A DNA stretch of 64,000 bases from Sporosarcina sp. FSL W8-0480 (GCF_037963765.1 NZ_CP150166.1:532001-596000); one strand, 5' to 3'. Shown: positions 25,078 through 34,583, counted from the first letter of the stretch. Program-made: numbers and translations. Notes: generated by a model from the letters alone, not told the origin.

Positions 25078-25330
25078 AAGAGGAGTAGCGTCGGAATAGC
25101 GATGTAGAGAGTCAGTGGGTGGTGGAAACTGATTCGCAGCCGGTGTGAATGGACTTATGAGAGCTATCCGGAGTTTTCCGGATGGACGTGTTTCCTACGT
25201 TACGGGAAGCGCTTATTTAGGTGCGCCGAGTGGAGGCTTTTTTGTGATAGCCTCAAATAGAGGTGGCAACGCGGGTAATCCGTCCTCTGCAATTGGACTT
25301 TTATGTCCTTTTGCAGAGGGCTTTTTTGTT
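25078..25330 (+). ncRNA. T-box leader, tryptophan specifier
   Basis: Stem I carries AGAGAG..GGGTGGTGGAAACTG on its distal part and GTGAATGGAC at the specifier loop, where UGG (25150-25152), the Trp codon, is followed by A. A hairpin ATCCGG/CCGGAT (stem III) comes next, then the T-box AGAGGTGGCAACGCGGG (25258-25275) that pairs with the uncharged tRNA end, and a terminator in which CCTCTGCAA (25284-25292) pairs with TTGCAGAGG (25311-25319) before TTTTTT. Uncharged tRNA-Trp would favour the antiterminator and switch the trp operon on. This replaces the TRAP attenuator used by B. subtilis. Remaining sequence in the 24855-25077 gap shows no gene. Confidence 0.92.
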
Positions 25331-25331
25331 T

Positions 25332-25425
25332 TTATGCGTGAGCTTTTGAATTTATGCGTCAATGTAGCGGATTATGCGTGAGTTTTTGTTGTTATGCGTG
25401 ATTCAACGGATTTATGCGTATTTGG
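25332..25425 (+). repeat. Array of 20-bp TTATGCG units between the trp T-box terminator and trpE
   Basis: TTATGCGT occurs at 25332, 25352, 25372, 25392 and 25412, an exact 20-base period, with mostly unlike bases between. It begins five bases after the T-run of the T-box terminator and lies inside the readthrough trp mRNA. A second array of the same family is at 44112-44225; the last two units of the two arrays agree best (TTATGCGTGATTC, then TTATGCGTWTTTGG). Confidence 0.9.
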
Positions 25426-25469
25426 CCCGCGGGAAGGTGTTTGGATCAGGTGCTCTACGTCGTGCCAAG

Positions 25470-25486
25470 TGCTTTTGACAAATTAA
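25470..25486 (+). repeat. Copy of the TGCCTTTGACAAATAAA box before trpE
   Basis: TGCTTTTGACAAATTAA differs at two positions from the box at 17602-17618. Here it follows a TTATGCG array rather than a 21-bp array, so the box is common to both repeat families. Confidence 0.5.
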
Positions 25487-25517
25487 GGGTTTGAATGAAA
25501 AGAAGAGGAGAGCTGAG

Positions 25518-26873
25518 ATGGAAAAGACGAGTTTGCGCATTACAGAGAGGAAAATTGAAGGGGATTCACTGACGCCGATCCTGATTTTCAGGCGATTACA
25601 TGGGCGACATCGATTCTTATTGGAAAGTTCGTCGCAACATGAAGGATCAGGGCGGTATTCATTCATCGGGGTGGATCCGGTGAAGGCGTATCGCGGCGGG
25701 AATGGCAGGTTGGAAGAGTTTGTATATGCGACGGGAAAATCGTACACGCATGAAGGGGACCTATATACGCTGCTGAAAAGGTTGATGCCACGCATCGCGG
25801 AGCATGGGGAATACCCATTCATGGGTGGTGCAGTTGGGTATGTCGGGTATGGTGCGGCGGATGAAGCGGCTACAACCGAAACCGAAACACCTGACGTGTA
25901 TTTCAATATTTACAACACGGTCATCATCTACAATCACCTACTTAAGGAGGTGACATTGCTTCATACAGAAATCGATCCCGAGTATACGAAGTCTGACCTA
26001 AACGCTTTGGCAGAGCAAATCACTAATGGCCAAGTCGAAGAGGAACGAGGCATCACCATTTCTGATTACCGTTGCGCCCTTTCACAGCAAGAATTTGAAA
26101 ACCGGGTGAAACAAGTCCAAACGGAGTTCATTGAAAAAGGCACAGTAAAACAAGTTGTCCTCTCCCGTAAGCTTGAAGCGGACATCAAAGGCGACCCATT
26201 CGCTCTATACCGAAAACTACGTAAGCGGAATCCTTCGCCGTATATGTATTACATGGAATTCGATGATCACAAAATCATCGGGGCCTCGCCGGAAAGTCTT
26301 GTCCGGGTGACGGATAGGACAGTCATTGCGAATCCGATTGCGGGAACACGCAGGCGGGGGCGAACTACTGAGGAAGACAACGCATTGGAAACGGAACTTC
26401 GAAATGATCCGAAAGAGTTGTCGGAGCACGATATGTTGGTGGCACTGAGTCGGGAGGAGTTGGAACCGATTTGTAATCCGTCTTCTGTCCAAGTTTCGAA
26501 ATACATGGAGACCGTGCGTTATGAACATGTCATGCATCTCGTTTCTGAAGTGGAGGGGAAACTTGCACCTGACTTGCACGCACTTGATGCGTTGAAAGCA
26601 GTGTTGCCAGCTGGAACAGTGACGGGGTCTCCGAAAAAGCTTGCGATGGATATCATTTCGCAGTTGGAGGATGAGCCGCGCGGTATCTACGGAGGTGCAA
26701 TCGGTTATATCGGATTGAACGGAAATATCGATTTTGCCCTTACCATTCGTACGATGTTCGTAAAGGACGGGGTGGCTACTGTGCAAGCGGGTGCTGGGAT
26801 TGTGAAGGACTCCGTTCCTGATCTTGAATATAAGGAAACTGTGAATAAAGCCCGTTCTTTATTGGAGCTTTAA
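25518..26873 (+). CDS. trpE: Anthranilate synthase component I
   Basis: 451 residues from ATG 25518, with AGAGGAGAG eight bases upstream; a longer frame from 25491 lacks a site. Converts chorismate and ammonia (or glutamine via a TrpG/PabA subunit) to anthranilate. The feedback-site motif LLESSSQ is near residue 35, and the catalytic core has 'QVVLSRKLEADIKGDPFALY', 'GASPESLVRVTDRTVIANPIAGTRRRGRT' and 'LPAGTVTGSPKKLAMDII'. No trpG gene is in the operon, so an amphibolic PabA encoded elsewhere is likely, as in B. subtilis. First gene of trpEDCFBA. Confidence 0.97.
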   Translation: MEKTSLRITERKIEGDSLTPILIFRRLHGRHRFLLESSSQHEGSGRYSFIGVDPVKAYRGGNGRLEEFVYATGKSYTHEGDLYTLLKRLMPRIAEHGEYPFMGGAVGYVGYGAADEAATTETETPDVYFNIYNTVIIYNHLLKEVTLLHTEIDPEYTKSDLNALAEQITNGQVEEERGITISDYRCALSQQEFENRVKQVQTEFIEKGTVKQVVLSRKLEADIKGDPFALYRKLRKRNPSPYMYYMEFDDHKIIGASPESLVRVTDRTVIANPIAGTRRRGRTTEEDNALETELRNDPKELSEHDMLVALSREELEPICNPSSVQVSKYMETVRYEHVMHLVSEVEGKLAPDLHALDALKAVLPAGTVTGSPKKLAMDIISQLEDEPRGIYGGAIGYIGLNGNIDFALTIRTMFVKDGVATVQAGAGIVKDSVPDLEYKETVNKARSLLEL

Positions 26874-26909
26874 CTAAAAATGAAGAGAAAAGAAGAGGAG
26901 AGATGAGCG

Positions 26910-27941
26910 ATGAAGAGTTACACGAGAATAGTCGAGCGAAAACAGCATTTACAGTATGAGGAAATGGAAGAAGCGGCGAATCAGATGTTCACCGAGAATG
27001 CGATAGTTGAAGAGATTACGGAATTTCTTGTCGCGCTGTCGAATAAAGGGGAGACCGCAAAAGAAGTGGCAGCGCTTGCTTCTGTTATGACAAGGCACGC
27101 CATTCCATTGGACGTCCCGGAGGCCCGATACTTGGACAATTGCGGCACTGGTGGTGACGGGTCGAACACGTTCAATATTAGTACGACGTCGGCTTTCGTC
27201 CTCGCTGGTGCCGGCGTAAAGGTGGCGAAGCATGGGAATCGGAAAATTACGAGTCACGCAGGGAGCCAGGATGTGCTTGACGCGTTAGGCATCCATTCGG
27301 ATTTCACCCCTGAAGATATGGGCCGGATGCTTGATAAAGAAGGGATGGCATTCATATTCGCACCGATTGTCCATCCGAAGATGAAAAAGATTGGGGAAGC
27401 ACGCAGACAAATTGGAAAGCCGACGATTTTCAACCTTGTTGGACCGCTTGCGAATCCTGTTCCCCTTGAAACGCAGTTCACGGGTATTAACCGACCTGAT
27501 TTCCTCATGGAGTATGCGTCTGTCCTTCGGATGCTTGGCAGAGATCGAGCAATTGTTGTCTCGGGGGTTGGAGGGATGGATGAGGCGTCACTTGCGGGGC
27601 AGAACTCGTTCGTACTGATGGATAAAGGTGACTTGATCCCCTTTACTTTGACCGCTGAAGATGTCGGGCTTGAATACGCTCCCTTATCCGCAATTCGCGG
27701 GGGAACTGCAAAGGAAAATGCCGACATGATCCACGATGTTTTGAAAGGAAAGCAGGGGGCTAAGTTTGACACGGTCGTATTCAACGCGGGAATTGGACTG
27801 TTTGCAAACGGTGTAGCGAACTCAATTAATGAAGGAATTGAACTTGCGAAAGACAGCATTCTGTCTGGAAAAGCACTTCGGAAGCTTGAAGCGATTCTGG
27901 CATTCAGTGCCGACATTGATAGAGTGGCGGTGGCAAAATGA
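26910..27941 (+). CDS. trpD: Anthranilate phosphoribosyltransferase
   Basis: 343 residues. Transfers phosphoribose from PRPP to anthranilate. The glycine-rich PRPP motif 'DNCGTGGDGSNTFNISTTSAF' and 'KHGNRKITSHAGSQDVLDALG' are both intact, as is 'FNLVGPLANPV'. GAGGAGAG precedes the start. The stop overlaps the trpC start (four bases). Confidence 0.97.
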   Translation: MKSYTRIVERKQHLQYEEMEEAANQMFTENAIVEEITEFLVALSNKGETAKEVAALASVMTRHAIPLDVPEARYLDNCGTGGDGSNTFNISTTSAFVLAGAGVKVAKHGNRKITSHAGSQDVLDALGIHSDFTPEDMGRMLDKEGMAFIFAPIVHPKMKKIGEARRQIGKPTIFNLVGPLANPVPLETQFTGINRPDFLMEYASVLRMLGRDRAIVVSGVGGMDEASLAGQNSFVLMDKGDLIPFTLTAEDVGLEYAPLSAIRGGTAKENADMIHDVLKGKQGAKFDTVVFNAGIGLFANGVANSINEGIELAKDSILSGKALRKLEAILAFSADIDRVAVAK

Positions 27942-28729
27942 CGATTTTAGAAAAGATCCTTGAAGTGAAAAGACTTGAAGTGAAACAACTATTAATGGAG
28001 GAACGAGACGTTTCATGTGGAACGTTGTCGAAAAGGCCATCGCTTTTTGAAACACTAAAACATTCCGACCGACTTGAAGTCATTGCGGAAATGAAACGTG
28101 CATCCCCTTCAAAAGGAATGATTGCAGGTCAAGCCGATCCAGTCACGCAGGCAAGAGCCTACGTACAGGCGGGAGCAGCATGCATCTCAGTTTTAACAGA
28201 CAATCAATTCTTCAAGGGCTCATTCGACGATTTGGCTGCAGTTGCCAATGCAGTCATAGTTCCGCTCCTATGCAAGGATTTCATCATTCATGAAGTGCAG
28301 ATTGACCGCGCAATGGAAGCGGGGGCGTCCGTCATTTTGCTAATAGTAGCCGCATTAGATGAAGGAACACTACAACGGCTTCATACGTATGCAACGGGTA
28401 AAGGGCTTGAAGTGTTGGTTGAAGTGCATGATGCAAAGGAATTGAACCGGGCACTTTCAATTGGTGCAAAATTGATTGGCGTCAATAATCGTGACTTAAA
28501 GACATTTGAAGTGGATCTCTCAAGGACGGAAGAAATTTCAAGGCTTTTTCCGTTCAATGAAAACCATGTGTTCATCAGCGAGAGCGGCATTATGAATGGT
28601 TCAGATGCAAAGCGTGTTGCGGCTGCCGGGGCAAGTGCTGTCCTTGTAGGCGAATCTTTGATGAGAAGTGCTTCTGTGGAAAAGTCGCTACATTCCTTGC
28701 AAGTCCCAAGGGGAGGTGTCCTCCAATGA
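27938..28729 (+). CDS. trpC: Indole-3-glycerol phosphate synthase
   Basis: 263 residues, a TIM barrel that closes the indole ring. Catalytic lysines lie in 'VIAEMKRASPSKGMI' and 'LLCKDFIIHEVQI'; the phosphate-binding end has 'VFISESGIMNGSDAKRV' and 'GASAVLVGESLMRS'. Not fused to TrpF. Overlaps trpD and trpF by four bases each, so translation is coupled. Confidence 0.97.
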   Translation: MTILEKILEVKRLEVKQLLMEERDVSCGTLSKRPSLFETLKHSDRLEVIAEMKRASPSKGMIAGQADPVTQARAYVQAGAACISVLTDNQFFKGSFDDLAAVANAVIVPLLCKDFIIHEVQIDRAMEAGASVILLIVAALDEGTLQRLHTYATGKGLEVLVEVHDAKELNRALSIGAKLIGVNNRDLKTFEVDLSRTEEISRLFPFNENHVFISESGIMNGSDAKRVAAAGASAVLVGESLMRSASVEKSLHSLQVPRGGVLQ

Positions 28730-29337
28730 CGAAGGTGAAAATTTGTGGCTTGATGGAACCAGAGCATGTCCAGGCGGCAGTTGAGGCAGGAGTGGACGCG
28801 GTCGGATTCGTGTTTGCACCAAGCAGGCGCCGGATCGCGATTGCGCAAGCAAAGGAATTGGCGCGCTTTGTACCGGATCATGTGATGAAGATAGGCGTGT
28901 TCGTGGATGCGACGCGGGAGGAGATGGAGCAGGCATTTCGTGAGGTACCCCTCGATTTCATCCAATTTCATGGGAATGAAATGGAAGAGTTTATTAAAAA
29001 TGTAGCTCTTCCTTCCATTAAAGTAGTATCGGTTCGTAATGAGGAAGATGTAAAAAGAGTGCAACATGTTCAAACAGAATATGTTTTATTCGACACGCCG
29101 GGTACTGAATTCCGCGGGGGAAGCGGCGAGGTGTTTGATTGGGGGCTTTTAAACGGCGACCTGCCAAGGAGTCGGATGATCCTTGCGGGTGGATTGAATG
29201 TGCGAAATGTTAAGGAAGCAATCATGAAGGTGCGTCCGTTCATGGTGGATGTGTCGAGCGGGGTAGAGATTGATCGAAGAAAAGATGAGACGTTGATACG
29301 CGAATTCATTCGTGCAGTGAAAGAGGAGGAGAGCTGA
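28726..29337 (+). CDS. trpF: Phosphoribosylanthranilate isomerase
   Basis: 203 residues, TIM barrel. Catalytic Cys is in '[13 protein letters not shown]' and the general acid Asp in 'YVLFDTPG'; '[15 protein letters not shown]' and '[14 protein letters not shown]' form the phosphate site. Carries out the Amadori rearrangement before TrpC. Its end supplies the GAGGAGAGCTGAG ribosome site for trpB, which starts one base after the stop. Confidence 0.97.
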   Translation: MTKVKICGLMEPEHVQAAVEAGVDAVGFVFAPSRRRIAIAQAKELARFVPDHVMKIGVFVDATREEMEQAFREVPLDFIQFHGNEMEEFIKNVALPSIKVVSVRNEEDVKRVQHVQTEYVLFDTPGTEFRGGSGEVFDWGLLNGDLPRSRMILAGGLNVRNVKEAIMKVRPFMVDVSSGVEIDRRKDETLIREFIRAVKEEES

Positions 29338-29338
29338 G

Positions 29339-30532
29339 ATGGCAATTGAGATGAGAAAAGGCAGGTATGGCAAATTCGGTGGGCAATATGTGCCGGAGAC
29401 ATTGATGACAGCGCTTATTGAGTTGGAGAAGGCTTATGAGCAGGCGAAGGCAGATCCAACGTTTGCTGAGGAGTTGGATTATTATTTACATGATTTTGTC
29501 GGTAGGGAGAACCCTCTCTATTTCGCGGAACGTTTAACTGCAAAAATCGGTGGTGCAAAGATTTACTTGAAGCGTGAGGATCTGAATCATACAGGCGCGC
29601 ATAAGATCAATAATTCAATTGGTCAAGCATTGCTTGCGATGCGAATGGGCAAGAAGAAAATCGTTGCGGAGACAGGTGCGGGGCAGCATGGCGTGGCTAC
29701 CGCAACTGCTTGCGCATTATTCGGGCTTGAATGCGTCGTGTTCATGGGCAAGGAAGATATACGCAGGCAGGAGTTGAATGTCTTCCGGATGGAATTATTA
29801 GGCGCAAAGGTTGTGTCGGTCGACAAAGGTTCGGGAACGTTGAAGGACGCAGTTAATGAAGCGTTGCGTTATTGGGTCACAAATGTGGAGGATACACATT
29901 ATATATTAGGGTCGGCCCTTGGACCGCATCCGTTTCCTGAAATCGTGCGGGATTTCCAGCGGGTGATCGGTGTGGAGACACGGCGGCAGATTATTGAGAA
30001 GGAAGGACGTTTGCCGGACGCAATTGTTGCGTGTATTGGGGGAGGCAGCAATGCGATCGGCATGTTCCATCCGTTTATTGAGGATGAAGGCGTCGCATTA
30101 TTTGGCGTCGAAGCGGCGGGCAGCGGCATCTCCACAGGGTTGCATGCAGCGGCGATTGCGTACGGCCGGGAAGGCGTGCTGCATGGGGCATATATGTATG
30201 TCCTTCAAGACGATGATGGATTTATTCAGGAAGCACATTCGATTTCGGCTGGGCTTGACTATCCTGCGGTCGGACCGGAGCATTGCCATTTGCATGATAT
30301 TGGCAGGGTGAAATACGGGGCAGTGACGGATGCGGAAGCTCTTGAAGGGCTGACGCTTTTATCGAGGACGGAAGGGATCATTCCTGCACTTGAGAGCGCA
30401 CATGCAATCTACTTGGCAACTGAACTGGCAAAGAATATGGCGCCTGAGAAAATCGTCGTCGTCTGTCTATCGGGCCGTGGCGACAAAGATATGCAGACGG
30501 TGCGTGATGTGCTTGGGGGTGGAGTGGGATGA
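29339..30532 (+). CDS. trpB: Tryptophan synthase beta chain
   Basis: 397 residues. The PLP lysine is in '[20 protein letters not shown]', the ammonia/indole site Glu in '[16 protein letters not shown]', and the PLP phosphate loop is '[12 protein letters not shown]'. N-terminal '[16 protein letters not shown]' is the usual TrpB1 start. Condenses indole with serine, inside the alpha2-beta2 complex with TrpA. Overlaps trpA by four bases. Confidence 0.98.
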   Translation: MAIEMRKGRYGKFGGQYVPETLMTALIELEKAYEQAKADPTFAEELDYYLHDFVGRENPLYFAERLTAKIGGAKIYLKREDLNHTGAHKINNSIGQALLAMRMGKKKIVAETGAGQHGVATATACALFGLECVVFMGKEDIRRQELNVFRMELLGAKVVSVDKGSGTLKDAVNEALRYWVTNVEDTHYILGSALGPHPFPEIVRDFQRVIGVETRRQIIEKEGRLPDAIVACIGGGSNAIGMFHPFIEDEGVALFGVEAAGSGISTGLHAAAIAYGREGVLHGAYMYVLQDDDGFIQEAHSISAGLDYPAVGPEHCHLHDIGRVKYGAVTDAEALEGLTLLSRTEGIIPALESAHAIYLATELAKNMAPEKIVVVCLSGRGDKDMQTVRDVLGGGVG

Positions 30533-31323
30533 AGACAGTTGAAAAGCGGATACGTGAATGCAGGGAGGAAGGGAAGATCGCGTTTATCCCCTATATCATG
30601 GCGGGGGACGGTGGATTGGAGACGCTACAGGAGAAACTCATTTTCCTTGAAGAATGCGGGGCGACGGCAATAGAGATCGGGATTCCGTTTTCGGATCCGG
30701 TTGCGGACGGGGAAGTGATCCAGCAGGCAGGGGAACGTGCACTTTTGAACGGTGTGACGTTGCGGAAAGTGTTAGAGAAGCTTGAGGAAGTTAAAGGTGA
30801 AGTGTCTGTTCCGTTGGTTATCATGACATATCTAAATCCAATTTTGGCTATAGGCGTCGCTTCATTTATTAAAAAATGCGAGGATATTGGCATTTGTGGG
30901 TTGATCATCCCTGACTTGCCAATTGAGGAAAATGGATTGTTGTATGAACAGTTACAAGGGACAGATATTGCCTTGATTCCTCTAATCTCCTTGACGAGTT
31001 CGCATGAACGGATAGCGGACATTACAGCCAATGCGGAAGGGTTTATATACGCAGTCACAGTGAACGGGATTACGGGCGTGCGAAATAGTTTTGGTAGTGA
31101 ACTTGCTGAACATCTTAAGCGGGTGAAGGAAGTTAGCCCGGTGCCTGTCCTTGCCGGATTCGGGATTTCAACACCACAACAAGTTGAACAGCTTGGGGAT
31201 CATGCTGACGGTGTCATTGTTGGCAGTGCGATTGTGGACGCGTTTCATCGTAAAGATTTGGAATCAATTCGTGGCTTACTAAAGGCGTCGGATAGAAAGT
31301 TTAAAAATATTGCCATTCCGTGA
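30529..31323 (+). CDS. trpA: Tryptophan synthase alpha chain
   Basis: 264 residues, TIM barrel. Catalytic Glu lies in '[21 protein letters not shown]' and Asp in '[12 protein letters not shown]'; '[15 protein letters not shown]' is loop 6. Splits indole-3-glycerol phosphate to indole, which passes through the tunnel to TrpB. Last trp gene. No hairpin separates it from the DUF4003 gene 48 bases on. Confidence 0.97.
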   Translation: MKTVEKRIRECREEGKIAFIPYIMAGDGGLETLQEKLIFLEECGATAIEIGIPFSDPVADGEVIQQAGERALLNGVTLRKVLEKLEEVKGEVSVPLVIMTYLNPILAIGVASFIKKCEDIGICGLIIPDLPIEENGLLYEQLQGTDIALIPLISLTSSHERIADITANAEGFIYAVTVNGITGVRNSFGSELAEHLKRVKEVSPVPVLAGFGISTPQQVEQLGDHADGVIVGSAIVDAFHRKDLESIRGLLKASDRKFKNIAIP

Positions 31324-31371
31324 AACTTTTTCAACAATATGCACGTACTTATTACAAAGGGGATGTGCGGC

Positions 31372-32346
31372 ATGCAGGTGGAAATGATTAGACATGAAGT
31401 GGAAACCACATATGACAAAGTGAAATCCTTGGCCGGTTGGAGTGTAACCAAAAACGTAGTATTAACAATTACTTCGTATTATGTGACGGCCGCCAAAGAA
31501 TTCAATGCTGTCAATTTCAGTCAAGCCATGGCCTCCTTAAAGGAAAGGGCAGGCTGGTTTTCACCGTTACGTGGAAATTTATTGCCGATGATGGCAGCCT
31601 TTCTGACCCAATCCGCCAACTCCATGGATGAAGAAGCGGACCTTTTGTTAGTCAAACAGCGTGCGTTAAAGAAAGCAGGCTTTCGCAACTCGATTCATTC
31701 CTATTTAGCTGCACTTCTCATGAGTGATGATCCTAAACTGTTTGAAGAAGAGGCGGAGCAGGCAAAGAAGCTCTATGATGCGATGAAAAAACAACATTTC
31801 TTTCTGACTTCGGATGATGATTATGCCTATTCAATGCTTTTAGCGAAAAAGGGAGAGGATCCCGAACACCATGCACAGGCAATGCGCTGCTATTACGATG
31901 CACTGCGTAAAGAAGGTTTCCGAGCCGGTAATGAACTTCAATGGCTGTCGCAAGTGATGACATATACTGATATAACCTTTCACTCAGATTACGTAAAAAG
32001 AGCAGCAGATATATTTAGAGTTTTAGAGTATGACTTGAAAGTAAAGCCCATTCATTACCCGATGATTGGATTCCTTACCGTTTTTGATGTTGATGATCAA
32101 AAGATTAGGAAAGTTATCTCCATAACAAAAGAGTTAGAGAGATCTAAGCAGTTCAAATGGAATAGGGAAATGGCCTTGTCACTTGCATGCGGTATGATGC
32201 TGCACCATTTGACGGAATCCGCAAATCAAGTCGGTGTTAGTATGGCAACATCCATCGAGATGGTGTTACAAGCGCAGCAAGCAGTGATGGCGATAACCGT
32301 AGCCTCGGTAGCCGTTTCCTCAGCTACAAGTTCCTCGGATGGATAA
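31372..32346 (+). CDS. DUF4003 family protein
   Basis: 324 residues, mostly helical, resembling Bacillales DUF4003 proteins ('WSVTKNVVLTITSYYVTAAKEFN', 'YLAALLMSDDPKLFEEEAEQAKKLYDAMKKQHFFLTSDDDYAYSMLLA'). The function is unknown. The C-terminal 40 residues are small and hydrophobic ('AVMAITVASVAVSSATSSS') and might associate with membrane. ATG 31372 is chosen, with AAAGGGG nine bases upstream; ATG 31339 lacks a site. With no terminator or obvious promoter after trpA, it may be co-transcribed with trp. Confidence 0.8.
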   Translation: MQVEMIRHEVETTYDKVKSLAGWSVTKNVVLTITSYYVTAAKEFNAVNFSQAMASLKERAGWFSPLRGNLLPMMAAFLTQSANSMDEEADLLLVKQRALKKAGFRNSIHSYLAALLMSDDPKLFEEEAEQAKKLYDAMKKQHFFLTSDDDYAYSMLLAKKGEDPEHHAQAMRCYYDALRKEGFRAGNELQWLSQVMTYTDITFHSDYVKRAADIFRVLEYDLKVKPIHYPMIGFLTVFDVDDQKIRKVISITKELERSKQFKWNREMALSLACGMMLHHLTESANQVGVSMATSIEMVLQAQQAVMAITVASVAVSSATSSSDG

Positions 32347-32370
32347 TTTGGATGAATATGTAAAATAAAC

Positions 32371-32413
32371 AGGAGAAGAAGCCGTTAGTCGAACTATACG
32401 GCTTTTTTCTCCT
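32371..32413 (+). terminator. Terminator after the DUF4003 gene
   Basis: AGGAGAA..AAGCCG (32371-32384) pairs with CGGCTT..TTCTCCT (32399-32413), with T-runs inside and after. Likely the end of the trp-DUF4003 unit. Confidence 0.85.
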
Positions 32414-32426
32414 TTTTTTAAAATTT

Positions 32427-32441
32427 ATTTTTCAGGAAATT
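32427..32441. promoter_or_regulatory. CodY-box-like site upstream of opp
   Basis: ATTTTTCAGGAAATT differs at two of fifteen positions from the CodY consensus AATTTTCWGAAAATT. It lies ~90 bases before the likely -35. CodY controls peptide transport operons in B. subtilis, so the match makes biological sense. Confidence 0.5.
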
Positions 32442-32448
32442 TATTTCG

Positions 32449-32462
32449 TGAAAACGCTTACA
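32449..32462. promoter_or_regulatory. cre-like site (CcpA) upstream of opp
   Basis: TGAAAACGCTTACA fits the catabolite-responsive element TGNAANCGNWNNCW at every position. It is eight bases from the CodY-like box. Carbon status may thus feed into peptide uptake. Confidence 0.55.
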
Positions 32463-32531
32463 AGTCAATGTTTGTAATGATTTTGTCATATTAGAAGTAA
32501 TGTAAGATTATGATATTCTAAAAAAACAGTA

Positions 32532-32560
32532 TTGTCAGGACTTCTGATGTGTAGTATATT
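32532..32560 (+). promoter_or_regulatory. Candidate SigA promoter of oppDFBCA
   Basis: TTGTCA (32532-32537), 17-base spacer, TATATT (32555-32560). A second candidate, TTGTCA at about 32484 with GATTAT 17 bases on, is nearer the cre-like site. Confidence 0.55.
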
Positions 32561-32634
32561 GAGTTCAATAACTTTTCGCAAAATAAGAAAATTGGTTATT
32601 TGATGAAGTGTCAGTGAGTAAGGGGGAAAGTCAG

Positions 32635-33660
32635 ATGAAAAAGCCGGTCATAGAAATAAAAGATCTACGGACATCATTCAATATTAAAGGTGATTACTAT
32701 GCAGCAGTGGATGGTGTCAACTTAACTGTCCATGAAAATGAAGTTGTGGCAATCGTTGGTGAATCAGGTTGTGGGAAAAGTGCATTGGCCCTTTCTATCA
32801 TGGGATTGCATGACCATAAGAACACGAAGCTTGATGGTCAAGTAAACTTTGGTGATGAAAATCTATTAACAGTTTCCCGCTCCCGATTGAACAAAGTTAG
32901 AGGGAAGGACATAGGGATGATCTTCCAAGATCCGATGACTGCCCTGAACCCGCTTGCGACCATCGGAAGACAAATCGAAGAACCGATGGATTATCATCTA
33001 AAGTTATCCGCAGCAGAAAAGAAAAAACGAGCACTGGAACTTCTTCGTCGAGTCGGTATTAAAAACGAACAACGCGTGTACGAGCAATATCCGCATGAGC
33101 TATCGGGTGGGATGAGACAACGTGTCGTCATTGCTATCGCACTTGCATGCGATCCACTTCTTCTTCTTGCGGATGAGCCTACAACTGCCTTGGACGTAAC
33201 GATTCAAGCACAGATTTTAGACTTGATGAAAGAATTGCAAAACCAAATGAAGACAGGAATCATCCTGATCACTCATGACCTTGGTGTTGTTGCTGAAATG
33301 GCAGACCGCGTAGTAGTTATGTACGCTGGTGAAGTTGTTGAAATTGCTGAGGTTAAGGAGTTATTTGAAAATCCATTGCATCCATATACGAGATCGCTAT
33401 TGAATTCAATTCCTTCCAATATGCAGGCAAAGCAAAAGTTGCATGTCATTGATGGCATAGTTCCTTCTATTCAGAACCTCGATCGTGAAGGTTGCCGTTT
33501 CGCACCACGTATCGAGTGGATACCTGAAGAGGATCATGAAAAGAACCCGGAGATGCATGAAGCGGCACCGAACCACTTTGTCCGTTGCACATGCTACAAA
33601 ACGTTCTATTTCCCGGAGGACAGAGTAGGAGAGAATGATTATGTCGCTACTAACAGTTAA
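32635..33660 (+). CDS. oppD: Oligopeptide ABC transporter ATP-binding protein OppD
   Basis: 341 residues from ATG 32635 (AAGGGGGAAAG upstream). Walker A GESGCGKS, 'MIFQDPMTALNP', signature LSGGMRQR, Walker B 'LLLLADEPTTALDVT', H-loop 'ILITHDLG'. A C-terminal oligopeptide-type extension holds 'LHPYTRSLLNSIP' and a Cys cluster ('CRFAPR...VRCTCYK') in the region that binds an iron-sulfur cluster in some OppD proteins. First gene of the order D-F-B-C-A. Together with OppF it powers peptide uptake. Confidence 0.93.
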   Translation: MKKPVIEIKDLRTSFNIKGDYYAAVDGVNLTVHENEVVAIVGESGCGKSALALSIMGLHDHKNTKLDGQVNFGDENLLTVSRSRLNKVRGKDIGMIFQDPMTALNPLATIGRQIEEPMDYHLKLSAAEKKKRALELLRRVGIKNEQRVYEQYPHELSGGMRQRVVIAIALACDPLLLLADEPTTALDVTIQAQILDLMKELQNQMKTGIILITHDLGVVAEMADRVVVMYAGEVVEIAEVKELFENPLHPYTRSLLNSIPSNMQAKQKLHVIDGIVPSIQNLDREGCRFAPRIEWIPEEDHEKNPEMHEAAPNHFVRCTCYKTFYFPEDRVGENDYVATNS

Positions 33661-34567
33661 TGATTTGAAAGTTCACTATCCAATTCGTGGTGGTTTTTTC
33701 CGCAGAGTTGTAGACCATGTAAAGGCAGTTGATGGCATTAGCTTTGAATTACAACCTGGGGAAACATATGGTCTTGTCGGAGAATCCGGCTGTGGGAAAA
33801 CGACTTCTGGTAGATCAATCATAGGCTTGAACAAAGCAACTGCCGGAGAAATGATATTTGAAGGCAAGGACTTAGCCAAAATGAGCAAAGCAGAACGATA
33901 TAAATATACGAAAGACATTCAAATGATTTTCCAAGATCCATATTCTTCTTTGAATGGACGTAAAAACGTTTTGAACATCATCGCTGAACCTCTACGTAAC
34001 TTTGAAAGACTTTCAGCTAAAGAAGAGCTTTTAAGAGTACAAGAATTGGTTGCGCGGGTCGGATTAAGCCCTGAGTCAATCTATAAGTACCCTCACCAAT
34101 TTTCTGGTGGTCAACGTCAACGTATTGGAATTGCCCGTGCTCTTGCATTGAATCCCAAATTGATCATTGCAGACGAGCCAGTTTCGGCATTGGACGTATC
34201 CGTTCAGGCACAAGTATTGAACTTTATGCAGGAAATTCAAGAAGAGTTCAACTTGACGTATCTATTTATCTCGCATGACCTTGGAATCATTCAACATATG
34301 TGCGACCGAATCGGTATCATGTACCGCGGACGTTTCGTCGAAGAAGGTACTGCTGACGAAATCTACAATAACCCGCAGCATGTGTATACAAAACGTTTGA
34401 TCGCTGCTATTCCGGAGATGAATCCTGAGAAGCGTTTCGAGAAGATGCATCTTCGCCAAGCGATTAACGAAGAATACCAAACCGGCTACAATAACTACTT
34501 TGACAAAGATGGACGGATGTTCGATTTGAAGAAGATTTCAGATTCGCATTCCGTTGCCATGCAATAA
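33641..34567 (+). CDS. oppF: Oligopeptide ABC transporter ATP-binding protein OppF
   Basis: 308 residues from ATG 33641 (AGGAG nine bases upstream); an ATG at 33635 is too near the site. Overlaps oppD by 20 bases. Walker A GESGCGKT, 'IQMIFQDPYSSLNGR', signature FSGGQRQRIGIARAL, Walker B 'LIIADEPVSALDVS', and 'YLFISHDLGIIQHMCDRIGIMY'. The C-terminus is the OppF type ('NPQHVYTKRLIAAIPEMNP'). Confidence 0.93.
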   Translation: MSLLTVNDLKVHYPIRGGFFRRVVDHVKAVDGISFELQPGETYGLVGESGCGKTTSGRSIIGLNKATAGEMIFEGKDLAKMSKAERYKYTKDIQMIFQDPYSSLNGRKNVLNIIAEPLRNFERLSAKEELLRVQELVARVGLSPESIYKYPHQFSGGQRQRIGIARALALNPKLIIADEPVSALDVSVQAQVLNFMQEIQEEFNLTYLFISHDLGIIQHMCDRIGIMYRGRFVEEGTADEIYNNPQHVYTKRLIAAIPEMNPEKRFEKMHLRQAINEEYQTGYNNYFDKDGRMFDLKKISDSHSVAMQ

Positions 34568-34583
34568 GAGGGGGATGATGTAA

